From JAPOKJ01 sp031421635 (lineage in GTDB: Bacteria > Pseudomonadota > Gammaproteobacteria > Burkholderiales > Burkholderiaceae_E): a stretch of 64,000 nt of DNA. The DNA lies in assembly GCA_031421635.1 (NCBI GenBank), contig JANOPA010000072.1, positions 80,174 through 144,173 of the forward strand, written 5' to 3'. The position numbers and the translations under genes were made by a program. The notes under the pieces were generated by a model. It was not told where the DNA came from. It saw nothing but the letters and a program-made list of their open reading frames with translations, and did not search any database. Shown here piece by piece: positions 53,564 to 62,740 of this stretch. Within the stretch, counting starts at the first letter, position 1. Each line of letters begins with the position of its first letter.

Positions 53564-56089
53564 TCATTTAAGCGGCGGCGACCAGCCTAGTATCGACATT
53601 GCAGAACTGAGACTATGGTTCGCTTTGGCGTAGTCTTTCCAAGGATCGTTGGGAGTACTGATGCGCTCATGTACTGTACGCACGCACCAATGATCTCCCC
53701 CTCGCAGCATGGGTAATTCTGCCCAGGCCACTGGCACTGAAATCCCTAGACCCGGCCGTGCGCGTGCCGACCACGCACTGACCGTTGATGCGCCACGACC
53801 ATTGCGCAAGTAATCGATGAAGATTTTTCGAACGCGATTTTTTGGCCCGCTTAGCGCAACGAAACGTTGGGGAATAGTCTTGGCCATGTGTTGCACGATC
53901 GCCCGAGAAAAGCCCTTCACAGTCTCCCAGTCGTAGAGGCGGCGTAAAGGTACAACAATGTGCAGACCCTTGCCCCCGCTAGTTTTTATAAACGAGGGAA
54001 GGGCGAGTTGAGTGAGCATGGCATGCATAAGCTGCGCCCCCTCGATGACCTGCTCCCAAGCAACACCTTGACCAGGATCGAGATCGAAAACCATGCGGTC
54101 CGGCCGTTCAAGTGCCCCGGTGCGATTATTCGAAGTATGGAACTCAACGACGTTCCATTGCGCGGCAGACAGCAGGCCTTGCTTACTGGTCACTTCGAGC
54201 ATCGACGGCTGGCCAGGCTCGGGCGCGCTGTTCATCTGACGGATTCCCGGAAGCTTGTCCGTCGCGGTGTGTTTTTGAAAAAAGAGTTGACCTTGGATGC
54301 CTTCGGGTGCACGCAGCAGTGAGACTGGCCGACCCTTCAAATGCATCATCATCAAGTCTCCGACCCGACCGTAATATTGAACTAACTCTACCTTGGTCGT
54401 GCCGGTGCTGGCGTCGATGATTCTTTCTGGGTTGGTTACGCGGAGCTTTTTTAGAACTCCGCGCGAGCTGTTCGAATCGGACGTCTTTGATGCATTTCGC
54501 AATGGCGGAGGTAAGGCTTTCTCGCGCTCAACAGTCCTGGTATTTTGATCGGTCCGTAAGCCGCGAAAAACGGCATGACGGATTCGACCGAGGCGGGTCC
54601 ATTCGGCGAAGCTCACTTCGGCCATCAGCGTCGGGTTCACCCAGTGCACCGGCCCGTCAATTTTAATGGCCATGGAGAAGGGACTGGTGGAGCGCGCGAG
54701 ACGTTTTAAATCCTTTTTGATGCCTTCGAGCGTTTGCTGACTAAAGCCCGTACCTACCTTGCCTGCGTATTGCAGGACGCCCCATTCATCATGTACGCCT
54801 AGCAAGAGCGCGCCGAACTCAGAGCGTGAGCCTTTGGCAGCGGTGTAGCCTGCGATGACGAACTCTTGGCGCTGTGCGCATTTCAACTTAATCCAATCTT
54901 GGGAACGGGTAGATCGGTACGGCGAGATTCGCCGTTTGGCGATGATGCCCTCCAGACCGAGTTTGCAAGCGGAGACCACTAGACTTTCCGGTGGCGCCTC
55001 AAAGTTTTCGCTGAATCGGACACGTTCGGATGGGGCCTTAGAGAGCAGTTGCTGAAGTAGGGTTCGACGAGCATCCAGCGGCGCATCCCGTAGGTCATGA
55101 CCCAGGACGTAGGGCAAATCGAATAAGTACAATAAAACCGGATCGGTCTGCTTGCTTTCGAACGCCAGTTGCAGTCCGCCAAAGTCCGGCAGCCCAGCCT
55201 CGTTTGGGAGAATGATTTCGCCGTCGTACCACCCCTGAGGAAGCTTCATTTGGTCAAAGACACTTTTCAAAGTGTCAAGTTTGGCCGTCCAATCCAAACC
55301 ACTTCGCGTAAAAAACCGAGCACCATGACGATCATTGCGCACTAGCATTCGGTAGCCATCGAACTTGACCTCAAAGCTCCATTCCGAGGCATCGAGGGGT
55401 GCCGCGTCCACGAGTGTTGCCAATTGAGGGGCAAGTGATGTGGGCAGCGCACATCGAACCGCTTGTGGAGGTAGAGTGAGATCTGAAGTGAAAAGGGGAC
55501 TCGGCGCTTCCCGCCTGACGCTTTCAGGTAAGGCGTCGAGCACATTGTATTCTTGGGTGGGCCGCGCAAAGGAATCTTTTTCTTTCATCAGCAACCACGC
55601 TGCTTGCTTTTCGTCTTGACCCTTCATGCGCACCAAGACCCATTTGCCGCGCAATTTCTGTCCGTGTAATTCGAATTTTAGATGTCCCTCGCGATAGCCA
55701 AGCTCGGGCTCGTGCAAGGGCGACCAGGCCCCCGTGTCCCAGACAATGACTTTTCCTGCGCCATAGAGCTTGGCGGGCACAGTGCCCTCGAAATGCGCAT
55801 AGGACAGTGGATGATCTTCCACCTGGACCGCCATGCGTTTAACGCTGGGATCGAGGCTCGGGCCCTTTGGGACCGCCCAACTTTTCATCGTGCCGTTCAA
55901 TTCCAAACGTAAATCGTAATGAAGCTTACTCGCCCAATGTTTTTGAACCACGAAGGTCAAGTATTCCTCGGAAAGACTCTCAGACCTGTGGGGCTCAGGT
56001 GTCAGGGCAAAGTTACGCTTCGACCTGTAGCTGTGAAGAGGGTCCGAGACCCTCTCTAGCTTTGATTCCTTCGCCAACAAACAGTTCAC
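53564..56089 (-). CDS. ligD: DNA ligase D (phosphoesterase-ligase-polymerase)
   Basis: An 841-residue NHEJ enzyme, domain order PE-Lig-Pol as in Pseudomonas. PE: VVQKHWASKLHYDLRLELNG, WAVPKGPSLDP, VEDHPLSYAHFEGTVP. Ligase: lysine motif EVKFDGYRMLV, KFDGY..R, LEGIIAKRRISPYR. Pol: MVFDLDPGQGVAWE (catalytic Asp pair), FIKTSGGKGLHIVVPL. GTG 56089 overlaps the CHRD stop (TAGTG); an ATG at 56158 is also in frame but would overlap the CHRD gene by 70 nt. Repairs double-strand breaks with Ku, mainly in non-growing or desiccated cells. Confidence 0.93.
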   Translation of the reverse strand: MNCLLAKESKLERVSDPLHSYRSKRNFALTPEPHRSESLSEEYLTFVVQKHWASKLHYDLRLELNGTMKSWAVPKGPSLDPSVKRMAVQVEDHPLSYAHFEGTVPAKLYGAGKVIVWDTGAWSPLHEPELGYREGHLKFELHGQKLRGKWVLVRMKGQDEKQAAWLLMKEKDSFARPTQEYNVLDALPESVRREAPSPLFTSDLTLPPQAVRCALPTSLAPQLATLVDAAPLDASEWSFEVKFDGYRMLVRNDRHGARFFTRSGLDWTAKLDTLKSVFDQMKLPQGWYDGEIILPNEAGLPDFGGLQLAFESKQTDPVLLYLFDLPYVLGHDLRDAPLDARRTLLQQLLSKAPSERVRFSENFEAPPESLVVSACKLGLEGIIAKRRISPYRSTRSQDWIKLKCAQRQEFVIAGYTAAKGSRSEFGALLLGVHDEWGVLQYAGKVGTGFSQQTLEGIKKDLKRLARSTSPFSMAIKIDGPVHWVNPTLMAEVSFAEWTRLGRIRHAVFRGLRTDQNTRTVEREKALPPPLRNASKTSDSNSSRGVLKKLRVTNPERIIDASTGTTKVELVQYYGRVGDLMMMHLKGRPVSLLRAPEGIQGQLFFQKHTATDKLPGIRQMNSAPEPGQPSMLEVTSKQGLLSAAQWNVVEFHTSNNRTGALERPDRMVFDLDPGQGVAWEQVIEGAQLMHAMLTQLALPSFIKTSGGKGLHIVVPLRRLYDWETVKGFSRAIVQHMAKTIPQRFVALSGPKNRVRKIFIDYLRNGRGASTVSAWSARARPGLGISVPVAWAELPMLRGGDHWCVRTVHERISTPNDPWKDYAKANHSLSSAMSILGWSPPLK

Positions 56090-56562
56090 TACCGGAGGCT
56101 TAACTGCCCGCGGATCTCGCCGTTCGGATTCGCTGCAGTATGCAAATTTATATACCATTTTCCCGCCAAGAGGTCGGTAGTCTGCCCAGGCGTTAATGTC
56201 ACGCTCCCCGAAATTGGGCTAGCCAAGGAACCCGTCATGGGTATCACCACGGCTGCGTTTTGTCCAGCAATGGCTGGCCCGTGAAAGTGTGCCCCCATCG
56301 CTGGCCCAGACAGTCCCATATATGTAACCTTCCAGGTGAGGACGTTGCCAGCCGTTAGGGTGGCTTCGGCAGCCCCAGAAGCCTCAGTGGTCAGCGGCGG
56401 CACCTCACTGCTGCCTGTGAGCTTGGTAGTTACTGTTTTAACGGCCGATGCACTAGGCGAGGAGCTTTTTGGCGTCGAGTCCTTGGAGTTCATATCGCAG
56501 CCCGCAAAGGCTAGAAAAGACGTGAACAAGCAAGCGGTGAAGATCGGTGTTCGTTGACTCAT
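56089..56562 (-). CDS. CHRD-domain lipoprotein
   Basis: A 157-residue lipoprotein starting at ATG 56562, lipobox FAGC. A CHRD domain follows (TGSSEVPPLTTEASGAAEAT, MGAHFHGPAIAGQNAAVVIP, WYINLHTAANPNGEIRGQL). CHRD domains are found in chordin and many bacterial secreted proteins; bacterial function is unknown. It heads a cluster with ligD and ku, whose start overlaps its stop by one base. Confidence 0.87.
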   Translation of the reverse strand: MSQRTPIFTACLFTSFLAFAGCDMNSKDSTPKSSSPSASAVKTVTTKLTGSSEVPPLTTEASGAAEATLTAGNVLTWKVTYMGLSGPAMGAHFHGPAIAGQNAAVVIPMTGSLASPISGSVTLTPGQTTDLLAGKWYINLHTAANPNGEIRGQLSLR

Positions 56563-56613
56563 TTTAATGTCCTTCGATTGAGGCGACAGCCACACAGTTG
56601 GAAACTTTTAGAA

Positions 56614-56657
56614 AGTATCGCTAGGTTTCAAGGAAATCGTCTGTTCGCCTACGAACA
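56614..56657. promoter_or_regulatory. Perfect Crp/Fnr-like palindrome between CHRD-ligD-ku and cls
   Basis: TGTTCG-CCTA-CGAACA (56642-56657), perfect 6-bp arms. Toward CHRD it is followed by GACG and, after 22 nt, GATACT (56614-56619). The palindrome lies 80 nt from the CHRD start and 75 nt from the cardiolipin synthase start, so it could serve both. On the cls side I see no good -10 at the standard distance. Confidence 0.7.
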
Positions 56658-56732
56658 TTCGTATTTGACCCGTACACTCGATGACTTGGAATGATTGGGC
56701 GTAAAGTGCTGCTGCTTTGAGGAGATTGCGAA

Positions 56733-58004
56733 GTGATGATTAGTTGGACAACCTTATGGATTGCACTTGCAACAATCTTTATTGGGGCGGTGGCCATGAA
56801 TTTTTCACGGCCCGAAAAAAGGCTCGAGAAGAAAGTTGAGCATCGCTATGCGTCCAAAGATCCGCAGTTTATTCGAGAAATGTCGGTCTTACTGGGCCCC
56901 GGCATTCTCCAGGGCAATGTTATTACGGCCTTGAACAATGGTCGAGAAATATTCCCGTCGATGTTTAGTGCCATACGCGCGGCGAAAGTTTCTGTGTGCT
57001 TCGAGACCTACATTTATTGGTCAGGTGAGGTCGGGCGTCAGATGGCCGATTTGCTCGCCGATAAAGCGCGATCCGGGGTACCTGTCCATGTCTTGATTGA
57101 TTGGATGGGCAGCCTCAAGATGGACGACGAATTACTGAAAATTGTGCAGGACGCGGGAGTTCAAGTACACCGTTATCGACCACTATCTTGGTACAACCTC
57201 GGACGCATGAATAACCGTACTCACCGCAAACTATTAATTGTCGATGGGCGCGTCGCCTTCACTGGCGGTGTTGGAATTGCCGACCAATGGAATGGTGATG
57301 CTGCCACTCCCGACCAGTGGCGAGATTTGCATTTCAAGGCCGAGGGCCCGGTCGCGCTACATTTCCAAGCGGCTTTTAACGACAATTGGATTAAAGCCAC
57401 GGGAACGGTGTTAAACGGCGTCGACTATTTTCCGGAGATCGAACCGCAGGGAAGTTCAGCGGCCCAGCTCTTCCTCAGTTCTCCTGCGGGTGGTAGTGAA
57501 AGTATGCATCTTATGTACTTGGTAGCTATTGCTGCGGCCACCCAGAGCATCGACTTACAAGCGTCATACTTTGTGCCTGACCGTCTGATCATCAAGGCGT
57601 TATTAACGGCGATCCAGCGTGGCGTAAAGATCCGGATTACGCTACCTGGCAAACACATTGATTCCGAGGCCGTTCGCGTCGCGTCCAAAGCGCAATGGGG
57701 GAGCCTACTAAAAGCCGGGGTCGAAATATATGAGTATCAGCCCACCATGATGCACTCAAAGCTTTTGATTATCGACCAGTATTTGGTATCGGTCGGGTCG
57801 ACAAACTTCGATGTCCGCTCATTTAGACTCAATGATGAGGCGAGTTTGAACGTTTATGACGTTCTCTTCGCCGAAAAAATGTGCCAAGTTTTTGAACGTG
57901 ATCTAGAAGATTGTCGACCTTACACCTTAGAACGGTGGCTGCAACGCTCCTTCAAAGAGCGCATGAAGGAAGCCATCGTGGCACCGTTCACGTCTCAACT
58001 TTAG
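56733..58004 (+). CDS. Cardiolipin synthase-like phospholipase D protein (ClsB-type)
   Basis: A 423-residue protein, one N-terminal membrane helix (TTLWIALATIFIGAVAM), then two HKD motifs: HRKLLIVDGRVAFTGG and HSKLLIIDQYLVSVGSTNFD. The family makes cardiolipin by condensing phosphatidyl groups at the inner membrane. Starts GTG 56733 and ATG 56736 are both possible behind GAGGAG. Assigned by family; the exact product is inferred. It converges with the alpha/beta hydrolase after 15 nt. Confidence 0.9.
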   Translation: MMISWTTLWIALATIFIGAVAMNFSRPEKRLEKKVEHRYASKDPQFIREMSVLLGPGILQGNVITALNNGREIFPSMFSAIRAAKVSVCFETYIYWSGEVGRQMADLLADKARSGVPVHVLIDWMGSLKMDDELLKIVQDAGVQVHRYRPLSWYNLGRMNNRTHRKLLIVDGRVAFTGGVGIADQWNGDAATPDQWRDLHFKAEGPVALHFQAAFNDNWIKATGTVLNGVDYFPEIEPQGSSAAQLFLSSPAGGSESMHLMYLVAIAAATQSIDLQASYFVPDRLIIKALLTAIQRGVKIRITLPGKHIDSEAVRVASKAQWGSLLKAGVEIYEYQPTMMHSKLLIIDQYLVSVGSTNFDVRSFRLNDEASLNVYDVLFAEKMCQVFERDLEDCRPYTLERWLQRSFKERMKEAIVAPFTSQL

Positions 58005-58019
58005 ATCACCCACTCTCGG

Positions 58020-58841
58020 CTAATTATTTAGAAAATAAAGTAAATCCTTGGTCAAACGCGATTTCTCGGTAGCAAATAGGCCGTGCGCTGCTCCATCGTA
58101 CTCAATTAATTTCGAGTGCTTGATGCCTTTCGCTGCGGGGCGGGCGGACGCTTCGATAGGTACTGTCTTATCGTTGTTTCCGTGAATGATCAAAGTGGGT
58201 ACATTAAATGCAGCGAGGTCTGGCCGGAAATCGGTCGATGAAAAAGAACCCGCACACTCTAACGTTGCTCTTAAACTAGCCTGCATCGCTTGATTATTAG
58301 CCCAGGTCAGGAGTTCGTCACTTACCGCTTGTGACAGTAAGGAGAAGCCAAAGAAGTCTTTAAAAAAGCCTGCGAAAAATTTCGCTCGATCTTCCTTCAT
58401 GGCCTCGGACATTTTTTCAAAAACAGAGGCATCGGTCCCCTGTGGGTTGTCCTCCGTTTTGAGCATGTAAGGCACTACTGAAGAAATCAGTACGGTTTTT
58501 GAAACAAACTTTCCGGCATGCCTCGACATATAGCGCGCTACTTCGCCACCACCCATCGAGAAACCCATTAAAACAGCATCTTTCGCGCCGGTCTGCTCAA
58601 TCACGGCCGCCAAATCGTCAGCGAGAGTGTTGTAGTCATACCCGTTCCACGGCTGCGAGGATCGTCCGAATCCGCGCCGGTCGTAAGCGATGGCGCGGTA
58701 GCCCGCACTTGCAATGGCCATTGCTTGGTCGTCCCAACTGTCCGAGGACAATGGCCATCCAGACATCAAGATGACCGGTTGTCCACTACCCCAATCTTTC
58801 ACGTAGAGTTTCGTTGCATCGGCTGTGGTAATGGTTGGCAT
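58020..58841 (-). CDS. Alpha/beta hydrolase (non-haem chloroperoxidase-like)
   Basis: A 273-residue hydrolase. Motifs: WGSGQPVILMSGWPLSSDSWD (oxyanion region), AYDRRGFGRSSQPW, nucleophile elbow VLMGFSMGGGEVARYM, acid IHGNNDKTVPIEASAR and the His in AAHGLFATEKSRLT. Similarity is to the cofactor-free chloroperoxidase/esterase group. Substrate unknown. 16 nt before the PEP-CTERM gene on the same strand. Confidence 0.9.
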   Translation of the reverse strand: MPTITTADATKLYVKDWGSGQPVILMSGWPLSSDSWDDQAMAIASAGYRAIAYDRRGFGRSSQPWNGYDYNTLADDLAAVIEQTGAKDAVLMGFSMGGGEVARYMSRHAGKFVSKTVLISSVVPYMLKTEDNPQGTDASVFEKMSEAMKEDRAKFFAGFFKDFFGFSLLSQAVSDELLTWANNQAMQASLRATLECAGSFSSTDFRPDLAAFNVPTLIIHGNNDKTVPIEASARPAAKGIKHSKLIEYDGAAHGLFATEKSRLTKDLLYFLNN

Positions 58842-58856
58842 GATGTTTGTTCGTCC

Positions 58857-59762
58857 TTAAAGTTGTTGGGCATTTGCCCGTTTCGAAAACTTTCTCGAAA
58901 AACCCACGAGACCGAGTCCGGCCAAGGTGAGAGCGAATGACGCTGGCAGAGGGACGTTAGCGGCGCCGGTCAGGCCAATAATACTGCCTTGCGTCGCACC
59001 AATCTGACCCGCGACGGATAAGGCACCCGAGGTCAAATCTAACGAGTATAAATTAGCGCCTGAGGACAAAAATGCCTTACCGCTCGCGGTAATGTCGAAA
59101 CCTGTTGCAGCGTTGATGCCGAATAGATTGCCGTTTAAGGTCAGGTCTCCCACCTTGCTCAAGACTCCACCGGCGAAGGCATTATTATTGAAATAAAGCG
59201 CGTCACTCGCGGCATCTATAAAGTAGAGATTAAGCGATGCCGCTGGAGTACCGATAAAATTTTGGTTATAGGCTGCGCCCACCACATCTAGGGCTCCGCC
59301 GGTGCGCGTTAAAGGGGTCTGCACCGCAGTGATGCCTGTGGCAAAACTGAAAGCGCTATTGCTATTGGGGGCTGCCGCGTTGCCGATGACTCTAAGGTTG
59401 TTGTTCTGGGTATTTAAGTCAATCTCATAGCTTGCAGTAGAGGCCGCAGCAATGACGGGTATCACGTTACTTGCAACCTGGGTCGCCGCACCAGTGATGG
59501 CGTTAAGCTTGTAAAGGTTGCCCAAACTACCCAGCCCATAAATTTGGTTGTCAGGGTTGCGATAGTCGATACTAATGATTCGCTCGCCGACACTTAGCCC
59601 GCTAATGGCGGCATTGACTGTGACGTTCGGAGTGGCGCTGTCAAAGCTCAAGAGGCCATTCACGCCATTGAGGCCAACAAGTGCTTCTGAGTGAGCAGAG
59701 CTTGTTAGCACGCCGAATGCCGCCAAAATGCCAAAGCTGGTAATTTTTAAATGATTAGTCAT
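58857..59762 (-). CDS. DUF4394-type exported protein with PEP-CTERM-like tail
   Basis: A 301-residue protein starting at ATG 59762 (MTNHLKITSFGILAAFGVLTSSAHS). The body matches the DUF4394 pattern of a beta-propeller-like exported protein: LVGLNGVNGLLSFDSATP, ISIDYRNPDNQIYGLGSLG, LYKLNAITGAA. The C-terminus is a PEP-CTERM-like sorting signal (VPLPASFALTLAGLGLVGFSRK). It has a hydrophobic segment and basic tail after the VPLP core. Confidence 0.85.
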   Translation of the reverse strand: MTNHLKITSFGILAAFGVLTSSAHSEALVGLNGVNGLLSFDSATPNVTVNAAISGLSVGERIISIDYRNPDNQIYGLGSLGNLYKLNAITGAATQVASNVIPVIAAASTASYEIDLNTQNNNLRVIGNAAAPNSNSAFSFATGITAVQTPLTRTGGALDVVGAAYNQNFIGTPAASLNLYFIDAASDALYFNNNAFAGGVLSKVGDLTLNGNLFGINAATGFDITASGKAFLSSGANLYSLDLTSGALSVAGQIGATQGSIIGLTGAANVPLPASFALTLAGLGLVGFSRKFSKRANAQQL

Positions 59763-59925
59763 TATTGCCCCTAGGTGTTGAGTATGAAATGGCAGGGTGA
59801 AAACCTTCGCCCCACCTTCTGCATACGCAGCCGATTCACAAGTGGATTCAACAACACGCGAAATTGCGATGAACACTTGACTTGATGTAAAACCGCGCCG
59901 ACACAATCTGTGGCGGCGCGGCTTT

Positions 59926-60210
59926 TCACACTAGTGGTTGAGGATCGTTGACCTCATCGGGAGAAACCGCGAAACTCTCTTTTAAACTGAGAGGCTCTGA
60001 CGCTTCATCTGCGCCATTCATTGACAGGAGGTACGACATGTAGGCTTCGTTGCTGACACTTGCACTGTCTGGAACGAATGATTCACTCACGATCGGTGGA
60101 GTCACGGCATTGTTCGCATTATTGCTACTATTGTTGTCGCTACTACAGCCACTAAAAACTAACGCGACTGTTAACCCGATTAACGCCAAAAGCTTGTTGG
60201 TAGGTTTCAT
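59926..60210 (-). CDS. Small Asn/Ser-rich lipoprotein, unknown
   Basis: A 94-residue lipoprotein, lipobox FSGC, followed by an Asn/Ser-rich linker (SSDNNSSNNANNAVTPP) and an acidic tail. No recognised domain. It lies directly downstream of the DUF4331 gene, 16 nt after its stop, probably in one operon. Confidence 0.7.
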   Translation of the reverse strand: MKPTNKLLALIGLTVALVFSGCSSDNNSSNNANNAVTPPIVSESFVPDSASVSNEAYMSYLLSMNGADEASEPLSLKESFAVSPDEVNDPQPLV

Positions 60211-60226
60211 GTGAGCACCTTGTTAG

Positions 60227-61788
60227 TTAAGGGAAGATGGTGCCAGCGGCAGCGGGAGGGTTGAGGTTTCCTGGTAGAGGTGTGGTCAGGTAAAGAAACG
60301 TTACGCCATAATTACTAGCGTTTTTGCGCACCCCGTCCGTTAAGGCTAAACCACCTGCGGGCGCGTCACTGGGCTTACATCCGACCTTCAGTGTGTCCGT
60401 TGGACCCGTCAGCACGCACAGAGCTCCCATTGCTACGCGAAGCGAAAGGTCGACGACATCGTCGGCCGGGCGGCGTCCATTCGGAAATCCTGCCAGATCA
60501 CCAGCGGCAACGCCAAGTGGATTCTGAGCTGCAGGAGCGACCACCGCAATTGAAGTATTGAGTCTCAGCATTTCACCCGCTACCACGTTCTTGGGCTGAT
60601 TGACGCCTTCAATGCCCTTTAAGAACACGGTGAGCAGATCTGTTCGTGGGAAATTGGTGGGAGCCTTCGCACTGGGGAAAAGCGATTCAATGAGCGCCGG
60701 TAGCGCCGGGTTGGTGACGTAGTCGGCAAAACTCGCTGGGTCACCTTTCGGCTTAGAAGCGTTAAACTTGTCTTTATCATCTAAACCGATAATGACTTCG
60801 TTCACCAAGGGCATGCCCAAACCAGATACTTGGGTCCACGCGCCACCGCCACGTTCTACCTTTTCCAAACCTGCGGTGGGCGATCCATCCAATAGACGTC
60901 CTTGACGCAAACTGGAGGTCGTGAACGCGCCGATGACAGGATCTGCCGATGTCGTCAAGCAGGATATCGGCACTTCCATGGCAAGTGTGCTGACATTCTT
61001 GCCTTCAAGATCATTGTTGTTACCACCGACTTCTGGGCCTAAGGGGTTTAAGTTGAAAAGATCAAAGACCTTACCGACCGCGATGTAGAAAGGCTCTTTG
61101 CGCTGTCCGACGAACACCCGTCCAGGCACGGCACAGCCAGGAATATTGACGTTGTAAATGTGCTGATTTGCATAAGTGACGTACCCAGTAGCACTACCAA
61201 ATACTTTGTCGCCGATATTATCGACAGGTTTGTCAAACTCGGCCTTTCCACCGGTCGCATTGGTGACACTTGTTCGACCATTTCCGCGTCTTTTGCCGCT
61301 CACGACGTCAATCGTGAACGTTTCACGCACATTCAATGTCGCCGGATTAACGCCGGCAATTGGGCCACTATTAATGAGAGGGATCTTCACCTGCTTGCCA
61401 CCCACGCTGAGGGCACTCGCTTTAGAAGTGTTCTTGAAGCGAATTTGAAAGGTTATATCTTCGACGGCGTCGCCGTTATTATCGATGTGAATTTCATAGA
61501 CGGCATTGGGGTTGAACACATATAAAAGTTCGGCCCACCTTGGGGATCCTGGAAGGGCTGATAATTCGCGAGAATGGTCACGAAATCCTGCCGTCCGGTT
61601 TCGTAGCTTCGGAACATATAAAGGTCGGTCGCGTCAACTTGCGCTTGACCACTGATAAAGGGAGGCTCGCGATGACTGGTAGCGTAGGAGGGGGAGGCCG
61701 CTAGAGCAGCGCAACCTACGCTTACGGCGTAAGCGATGCTTCGAATGCCGAAGCGAATATGTGGATAAGTATTTATGTAGATCCCCAA
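60227..61788 (-). pseudogene. DUF4331 protein, interrupted by a frameshift
   Basis: The N-terminal part (61788 down to about 61520) has a signal peptide and TSHREPPFISGQAQVDATDLYMFRSYETG, then YQPFQDPQGGPNFYM. The remaining ~430 residues (FNPNAVYEIHIDNNGDAVED, then FLKGIEGVNQPKNV) lie in another frame. The join is at about 61516-61522 in a short ATATGTGT stretch; removing two bases (TG) would restore YMFNPNAVYEI. DUF4331 proteins are secreted and of unknown role. Natural mutation or sequencing error cannot be separated here; both halves are otherwise well conserved. Confidence 0.82.
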
Positions 61789-61804
61789 AGATTAAGAAAT
61801 GGGC

Positions 61805-61847
61805 TTTATGGACGGGTTGCCCACTAAGCTGTGTGCGACGAAGGTCG
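61805..61847 (-). promoter_or_regulatory. Weak Crp/Fnr-like site
   Basis: Gene sense CGACCT-TCGT-CGCACA (61832-61847), 21 nt, CATAAA (61805-61810). Only the right arm matches. Upstream of the DUF4331 gene. Confidence 0.3.
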
Positions 61848-61867
61848 ATTCGGACTATGCTTTCGCT

Positions 61868-62104
61868 TTAGGACGTTTCCTCCTTGTTTGGTACAAGTTT
61901 TGCTCGCTGTTGTGCATCGAGCCCAGGCGTTGCACGCATATCGGTGTCCACTAAGCCCGCATCGAGGTCTCGCTTGGCTTGCTTAATGACTGGATCAGGC
62001 AATGGCGCGGCTCCATTGACCGATTCATCTCGCGTTTTGTCAGGAGATCGATTTCCCTCCGGCTTGCCAGCCGGTGAAGGTTTTGGGGTACGAATGTTCA
62101 CCAT
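61868..62104 (-). CDS. Small hydrophilic protein, unknown
   Basis: A 78-residue protein (ATG 62104, MVNIRTPKPSPAGKPEGNRS), rich in Pro, Lys, Asp and Glu, likely disordered. A conserved-looking C-terminal part reads GLVDTDMRATPGLDAQQRAK. I recognise no family. It is the last gene of the hemerythrin cluster, 13 nt after the hemerythrin stop. Confidence 0.65.
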   Translation of the reverse strand: MVNIRTPKPSPAGKPEGNRSPDKTRDESVNGAAPLPDPVIKQAKRDLDAGLVDTDMRATPGLDAQQRAKLVPNKEETS

Positions 62105-62117
62105 GAATTTTCGAGCC

Positions 62118-62600
62118 TTAGAGTGCGGCGAGAAGCTCGACTTTGCGCGCACTTAAGCGCTCGCCGAGTGCCATCATGTCTAATTTCGAAGACTTGGCTT
62201 TCGGAAACATTTCATCGTGTTCCTCCTTCACATGGTGTTTCACATATTCGCTCAATACGGTGACCTTTGCGTTGTAGACTTCACGGTCAGATTCTCCTGC
62301 CTCCAGCTGAGCAATGAGACTTTTAAGAGTTTCTTGTTCAACGAAGGCTTCAGGCACGAGCACCTTGTCTTTCAACGCAGCTTTCACGGCAGGGTAGAAA
62401 ATTTCCTCTTCAATTTGGGCATGCACGGTGAGGGCTTTGCAAATCTCAGCGACGATGGCCTTTTTCTTGGGTACTGATTGGGTTTTCTCAAATTCGCCAA
62501 ACAACTGGCTCACTGCCTTGTGATCGCTCTTGAGGAGGGCAATCGCGTCCTTAGCGACGTTGCTTAGCTTACGAGACAAAGTTGATGTAGTTTTAGGCAT
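62118..62600 (-). CDS. Hemerythrin-domain protein
   Basis: A 160-residue protein starting at ATG 62600. A hemerythrin HHE domain carries the His/Glu pattern: LLKSDHKAVSQLFGEFEK, LTVHAQIEEEIFYPAVK, LSEYVKHHVKEEHDEMFPKA. It would bind a non-haem di-iron centre and might sense or store O2 or react with NO/peroxide. The N-terminus is basic, no signal peptide, so it is cytoplasmic. Confidence 0.9.
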   Translation of the reverse strand: MPKTTSTLSRKLSNVAKDAIALLKSDHKAVSQLFGEFEKTQSVPKKKAIVAEICKALTVHAQIEEEIFYPAVKAALKDKVLVPEAFVEQETLKSLIAQLEAGESDREVYNAKVTVLSEYVKHHVKEEHDEMFPKAKSSKLDMMALGERLSARKVELLAAL

Positions 62601-62632
62601 AGTTATTCCTTGTTTATGGGGGCTGAGCATGA

Positions 62633-62707
62633 CTAGTGCGTAAAGATCGCAAGCAAAATAATGATCGGAATGGGGATGCCAAGAAATAGGAGGAGGAGTG
62701 AGCGCAT
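62633..62707 (-). CDS. 24-residue hydrophobic peptide
   Basis: ATG 62707 preceded by AAGGAAGG at good spacing, then 24 codons (MRSLLLLF, then GIPIPIIILLAIFTH) and TAG. It is one single membrane-spanning helix with a Pro-Ile-Pro core. It lies between the 327-residue membrane protein gene and hemerythrin, on the same strand. It is much shorter than usual ORF cut-offs and easily missed. From memory, similar minute hydrophobic ORFs occur beside PhnA-like membrane proteins in Proteobacteria; this is not checked. Confidence 0.7.
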   Translation of the reverse strand: MRSLLLLFLGIPIPIIILLAIFTH

Positions 62708-62740
62708 AGGGACCTTCCTTTCGTGTAGGTGTTGACTGAA

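Noticed and set aside
56642..56657. Gram-positive LexA-like box
   Set aside because: The half-site order is reversed (TGTTCG...CGAACA rather than CGAAC...GTTCG), and the same element precedes many non-SOS genes at CRP-like spacing.
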